DNA of 64,000 nucleotides from positions 124,001 to 188,000 of the forward strand of contig NZ_BCUV01000003.1 in NCBI RefSeq assembly GCF_001591405.1. Reading direction: 5' to 3'. The notes under the pieces are model-generated. The model saw only the letters and a list, made by a program, of their open reading frames with translations, had not been told where the DNA came from and did no database searches. The translations under genes were made by a program, and so were the position numbers. The DNA comes from Janibacter terrae NBRC 107853. Lineage in GTDB: Bacteria > Actinomycetota > Actinomycetes > Actinomycetales > Dermatophilaceae. This document shows, in pieces, positions 61,213 through 64,000 of this stretch (its first letter is position 1; every line of letters begins with the position of its first letter).

Positions 61213-62184
61213 ATGGACATCCGCCGCCTCGGTCGCTCTGGTCTCGCCGTCTCCGCCGTCGGTCTGGGGTGCAACAACCTCGGTCGCCGCGGCACCGCCA
61301 GCGAGACGCAGGAGGGTACGGACGCCGTCGTGCACGCCGCGCTCGACTGCGGGATCACCCTCTTCGACGTGGCCGACGTGTACGGCGCAGAGCCGGGGCT
61401 CTCCGAGACCATGCTGGGTCGGGCGCTCGGCTCGCGCCGCGACGAAGCCGTCCTGGCGACGAAGTTCGGCATGGACATGGGCGGGACCAACGGCGAGGAC
61501 TTCGGCGCGCGCGGCTCGCGCCGCTACATCGTCCGCGCCGTCGAGGCGTCCCTGCGGCGCCTGGGCACCGACCACATCGATCTCTACCAGTTCCACTCCC
61601 CTGACCCCCTCACGCCCATCGAGGAGACCCTCGACGCGCTCGACGACCTCGTGCGCTCCGGCAAGGTGCGCTACATCGGGCACTCCAACCGCGCCGGGTG
61701 GCAGATCGCCGAGGCGGAGCACGTCGCCCGCGAGCGCGGCGGTCCACGCTTCATCTCGAGCCAGAGCCACTACAACCTGCTCGACCGCCGCGCGGAGCTC
61801 GAGGTCACGCCCGCAGCCGAGGCGTACGGGCTGGGGGTGCTGCCGTACTTCCCGCTCGCCCGGGGGCTGCTCACCGGCAAGTACTCCTCGGGCACGGCGC
61901 CCGAGGGCAGCCGTCTGGCATCCCGCCCCGAGATCATCGAGGGGGCCGACCTCGACCAGCTGCGGGCCTTCGGCGACTTCGCCCGGGAGCGCGGCCTCAC
62001 CGAGGTGCAGGTCGCCTTCTCGTGGCTCGCCTCCCGCCCGAGCGTCGCGAGCGTCATCGCCGGCGCGACCCGCCCCGAGCAGGTGGCCGAGAACGCCGGG
62101 GCCGCGGGGTGGGTCCCGACGCCGCAGGACGAGGCGGAGCTCGACGAGATCTTCCCGCGGGTGCCCAAGGTGGCGCTCTTTTGA
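61213..62184 (+). CDS. Aldo/keto reductase
   Basis: A 323-residue NADPH-dependent oxidoreductase of the AKR (TIM barrel) fold. The catalytic tetrad is Asp52, Tyr57 (DVADVYG), Lys84 (LATKFG) and His128 (LYQFHSPD). RYIGHSNRAGWQI, SQSHYNLLDR, YFPLARGLLTGKY and the cofactor-binding SVIAGATRPEQV are all present. The group is close to YajO/YhdN-like AKRs; the substrate is unknown. TAGCCT (61200-61205) overlaps the dinG stop and sits 7 bases before the ATG (leaderless). Its stop overlaps the TTG of holA. Confidence 0.93.
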   Translation: MDIRRLGRSGLAVSAVGLGCNNLGRRGTASETQEGTDAVVHAALDCGITLFDVADVYGAEPGLSETMLGRALGSRRDEAVLATKFGMDMGGTNGEDFGARGSRRYIVRAVEASLRRLGTDHIDLYQFHSPDPLTPIEETLDALDDLVRSGKVRYIGHSNRAGWQIAEAEHVARERGGPRFISSQSHYNLLDRRAELEVTPAAEAYGLGVLPYFPLARGLLTGKYSSGTAPEGSRLASRPEIIEGADLDQLRAFGDFARERGLTEVQVAFSWLASRPSVASVIAGATRPEQVAENAGAAGWVPTPQDEAELDEIFPRVPKVALF

Positions 62185-63137
62185 GCACGCCCCCCTTCGT
62201 CCTCGTCCAGGGGCCCGAGACCGTCCTCGCCGACCGTGCCGTCGACCAGGTCGTCGCCGACGTGCGCGTCGGTGCGCCCGACCTCGAGGTCGTGACCCTG
62301 CGCGCCGAGGGCTACGAGGAGGGTGAGCTCTCCATCCACGCCGGCCCCTCGCTCTTCGGCGAGGACAAGGTCATCGTCGTGCGGGACCTGCACCTGGCCC
62401 CCGACGTCCTGCAGCTCGACCTGCTCGCCTACCTCGCCGACCCCGAGGACGGCGTGACCCTCGTCGTCACCCACGCCTCGGGCAACAAGGGCAAGAAGGT
62501 GCTCGACACCCTCAAGAAGGCCAGGGCGCTCGTCCTCGAGGCGCCCGCCATCAAGAGCGACCGGGACAAGGCCGAGTTCGTCACCAACGAGTTCCGGCGT
62601 GCTCGGCGCAAGGCCGATGCGGGGGCCGTCCAGGCGCTCGTCGAGGCCGTGGGCAAGGACGTGCGCGAGCTGGCCTCCGCCTGCCAGCAGCTCGTCGACG
62701 ACACGACCGGTGTCATCGACGCCGACGTCGTCGAGCGGTACCACGGTGGTCGCGTCGAGGCCACCGGGTTCAAGGTGGCCGACGCCGCGGTGGCCGGCCA
62801 GACGGGTGAGGCGCTGCGCCTGCTGCGCCACGCGGTCAACGTCGGGGTCGACCCCGTCCCGATCGTCGCGGTCCTCGCCCAGCAGCTGCGGCAGCTGGCC
62901 AGGGTCGGGGGAGCCGGGCGCGGTCGCAGCGCCGACCTCGCCCGAGAGCTCGGGATGGCCCCCTGGCAGGTCGACAAGGCCCGCCGCGCGCTGCAGGGCT
63001 GGGGTGGCGACGCGCTCGGTCGCTCGATCCAGGCCGTCGCCGCGGCAGACTTCGAGGTCAAGGGCGGCGGGCGCGACCCCGTCTACGCCGTGGAGAAGGC
63101 CGTGCTCACCATCACGCGTGAGCGCAACGGCGGCTGA
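62181..63137 (+). CDS. holA: DNA polymerase III delta subunit
   Basis: The clamp-loader delta subunit; 318 residues. [19 protein letters not shown] is the HolA start, then the AAA-like core with [33 protein letters not shown] (cut as [17 protein letters not shown]), and the helical C-terminus with [26 protein letters not shown] (cut as [18 protein letters not shown]). The start is TTG at 62181, overlapping the AKR stop (TTGA); no ATG or GTG fits the conserved N-terminus. Normally followed by rpsT, as here. A TTG start should keep translation low, fitting a low-copy replication protein. Confidence 0.92.
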   Translation: MSTPPFVLVQGPETVLADRAVDQVVADVRVGAPDLEVVTLRAEGYEEGELSIHAGPSLFGEDKVIVVRDLHLAPDVLQLDLLAYLADPEDGVTLVVTHASGNKGKKVLDTLKKARALVLEAPAIKSDRDKAEFVTNEFRRARRKADAGAVQALVEAVGKDVRELASACQQLVDDTTGVIDADVVERYHGGRVEATGFKVADAAVAGQTGEALRLLRHAVNVGVDPVPIVAVLAQQLRQLARVGGAGRGRSADLARELGMAPWQVDKARRALQGWGGDALGRSIQAVAAADFEVKGGGRDPVYAVEKAVLTITRERNGG

Positions 63138-63149
63138 ACCACCCCGGGT

Positions 63150-63179
63150 TTGTCCGCGCCTGCTCGCCGCTGCTAGATT
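63150..63179 (+). promoter_or_regulatory. Promoter of rpsT
   Basis: TTGTCC (63150-63155), 18 bases, TAGATT (63174-63179). The leader is about 135 bases to the rpsT start, much longer than for other genes here. It holds a 10-base direct repeat GTGCGCGCAT at 63191-63200 and 63205-63214. Confidence 0.7.
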
Positions 63180-63321
63180 TGTCCATCGCGTGCGCGCATG
63201 GTCGTGCGCGCATCGCAGCACCACCCAGGGCGTCTCTCCCACGGTGTCCCCACGCCGGTCCCGAGATGCCTTGCCGCCCTCTAACGGCAGAAGCTCGACC
63301 AACCCAGTCAGAAAGATTCTT

Positions 63322-63582
63322 GTGGCAAACATCAAGTCCCAGATCAAGCGCGTCAAGACCAACGCGGCCCGGACCGAGCGCAACCGCGCGCACAAGTCCG
63401 AGCTGCGCACGTGGATCCGCAAGGTCCGCACGGCCGTCGAGACCGGCGACGCCGAGACCGCCAAGACCGCGCTGGTCACGGCCGGCAAGAAGCTCGACAA
63501 GGCCGTGAGCAAGGGCGTCATCCACGCCAACCAGGCCGCCAACAAGAAGTCGGCGCTGGCGAAGGCCGTCAACAAGATCTGA
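63322..63582 (+). CDS. rpsT: 30S ribosomal protein bS20
   Basis: An 86-residue ribosomal protein that binds 16S rRNA early in small-subunit assembly. [29 protein letters not shown] (in parts: [14 protein letters not shown] and [13 protein letters not shown]) and [20 protein letters not shown] at the end are clear bS20 signatures. GTG at 63322 has only a weak ribosome site (AGAAAGA). The long leader with direct repeats, after a strong promoter, is consistent with autogenous control as known for S20 in other bacteria. A 20-base-pair terminator follows. Confidence 0.96.
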   Translation: MANIKSQIKRVKTNAARTERNRAHKSELRTWIRKVRTAVETGDAETAKTALVTAGKKLDKAVSKGVIHANQAANKKSALAKAVNKI

Positions 63583-63595
63583 TCTGTTGACCCCA

Positions 63596-63639
63596 GACGA
63601 AGGGGGCCGGTCACCGCGAGGTGACCGGCCCCCTTCGTC
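63596..63639. terminator. Bidirectional terminator built from the CGAAGGGGG motif
   Basis: A perfect 20-base-pair stem, GACGAAGGGGGCCGGTCACC (63596-63615), a GCGA tetraloop, then the complement (63620-63639). It separates the convergent rpsT and PemK-like genes. The motif CGAAGGGGG is at 63598-63606 and its complement at 63629-63637, the same arrangement as 27730-27770. Confidence 0.9.
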
Positions 63640-63684
63640 ATGCCCGTGAAGCTGCATTCCCCTAGGGCAATGCAGGGAAGGGGG

Positions 63685-64000
63685 TCAGGCCGGGTCGTCG
63701 TCGTAGTCGCGGCCGGCGGCGACCGCCCGCACGCCCTCGACCACGGCGGCGAAGACGCGTTCGTCGAGGACCGCGCCGTCGCGGCGGACCTGCTCCGGGT
63801 CCACCCGCAGGACGCGGTTGATGCGGGCCTCGCTCGGACGACCCCGTCCGTCCCAGGCGCCCGCGCCGACGTCGACCCACCGGCGCCCCTCGGCGGCCTC
63901 CTGCTCGGCATCGAGGTCGTGGTCGGCGCTCGTCAGCTGCAGGCCGAGCAGCCACTCGCCGTCCCGGCCGACGAGCAGCACGGGCCGGTCCTTGCCCTGC
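63685..64000 (-). CDS. PemK/MazF-like protein, C-terminal part
   Basis: The last 104 residues of a protein whose gene runs off the right edge. Visible segments are QGKDRPVLLVGRDGEWLLGLQLTS (cut as QGKDRPVLLVGRDGEW), then WVDVGAGAWDGRGRPSEARI and NRVLRVDPEQVRRDGAVLDE. The RPVLLV-x-LQLTS core and the SEARINRVLRVDP segment match PemK/MazF-fold proteins that are common in actinomycetes without an antitoxin partner. Whether it has endoribonuclease activity is unknown, since the N-terminus is missing. It converges on rpsT with the terminator at 63596-63639 between them. Confidence 0.7.
   Translation of the reverse strand, partial: QGKDRPVLLVGRDGEWLLGLQLTSADHDLDAEQEAAEGRRWVDVGAGAWDGRGRPSEARINRVLRVDPEQVRRDGAVLDERVFAAVVEGVRAVAAGRDYDDDPA

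Larger units (their letters stand above)
1038..63637. repeat. Dispersed nonamer CGAAGGGGG (39 exact copies by hand count)
   Basis: Start positions on the + strand: 2031, 7197, 10673, 11183, 11822, 14392, 17913, 22798, 27559, 27730, 30757, 33920, 37293, 39403, 42791, 46171, 47931, 49467, 49825, 57564, 58860, 63598. On the minus strand (left end of CCCCCTTCG): 1038, 11357, 13970, 15609, 15698, 18090, 26129, 27762, 28709, 41578, 45342, 46539, 51062, 55701, 60301, 62191, 63629. A CGAAGGGAG variant adds about ten (5497, 6982, 8393, 15718, 19696, 23392, 33215, 39181, 55995, 58566). Copies lie in genes of both strands and in terminators. Confidence 0.85.

Noticed and set aside
1-64000. tRNA, rRNA, CRISPR, insertion sequence, prophage or attachment site
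   Set aside because: No tRNA cloverleaf, rRNA core, transposase, integrase or phage gene was seen. The HNH gene belongs to a chromosomal family and is not evidence of a phage.
1-64000. CGAAGGGGG as a polar FtsK-orienting (KOPS) or Chi-like guide
   Set aside because: Such guides are strongly skewed to one strand per replichore. Here the split is about 22 to 17, so a polar role is not supported by this window, though whole-chromosome data are needed.
1-64000. CGAAGGGGG as a simple consequence of codon bias
   Set aside because: The motif occurs in several reading frames, on both strands, in non-coding terminators, and uses the disfavoured GAA codon.

Overview
The window is chromosomal DNA of a high-GC Gram-positive bacterium (Actinomycetota). 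Codons almost always end in G or C, GTG starts are frequent, and many genes have a TAnnnT -10 element only 6-7 bases before the start codon (leaderless style). The conserved backbone ftsK, rimO, pgsA, cinA C-terminal domain, clgR, DUF3046, recA, recX, miaB, miaA, dapF, hflX runs in the same order as in mycobacteria and other actinomycetes. The proteins look closest to Micrococcales, perhaps Intrasporangiaceae (Janibacter-like); that rank is an inference.

Layout. 1-1141: the start of a class V aminotransferase/cysteine desulfurase-like gene behind a SAM-IV riboswitch, and a short prepilin peptidase. 1253-7780: ftsK, an ion-channel-like protein, rimO, pgsA, pncC/cinA and clgR. 7792-13520: a DNA-repair pair (nei2 and lhr) and a small coiled-coil protein. 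13584-16158: a four-gene operon (agmatine deiminase, lysoplasmalogenase-like, MarR, DUF2306). 16237-18972: DUF3046 and an ABC exporter. 18986-20208: a frameshifted acetyl-CoA hydrolase/transferase gene. 20255-22126: the recA-recX operon with two DNA-damage control elements. 22083-26105: a PaiB-like flavoprotein and the operon of permuted ATP-grasp, alpha-E and transglutaminase proteins. 26160-32154: miaB, stress-type genes, yceI, def, miaA and dapF. 32213-35244: an orphan gene, a methyltransferase and a DUF222/HNH gene. 35268-40018: glpK, glpD and an amino-acid permease. 40101-43427: hflX and the lysE/lysG-type pair. 43469-52350: small enzymes, an NCS1 permease with an isochorismatase-like hydrolase, an HD hydrolase, a Ski2-like helicase, a GNAT protein and a uracil permease. 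52408-58842: two two-component systems, one with a secreted acidic protein and one with an MMPL exporter. 58980-64000: a DinG-type helicase, an aldo/keto reductase, holA, rpsT and the end of a PemK/MazF-like gene.

The most unusual signal is not a gene. The nonamer CGAAGGGGG occurs about 39 times on the two strands by hand count, where base composition alone predicts about two. It also forms the inverted-repeat arms of transcription terminators, and inside genes it forces the otherwise rare GAA codon. This is the pattern of a selected genome-wide signal such as a DNA uptake sequence, a recombination hotspot or a protein-binding site. A second theme is DNA-damage regulation. RecA-NDp (PafBC-type) promoter motifs precede recA, clgR, lhr-nei2 and the DUF222/HNH gene, so a distributed damage regulon can be read directly from the sequence.
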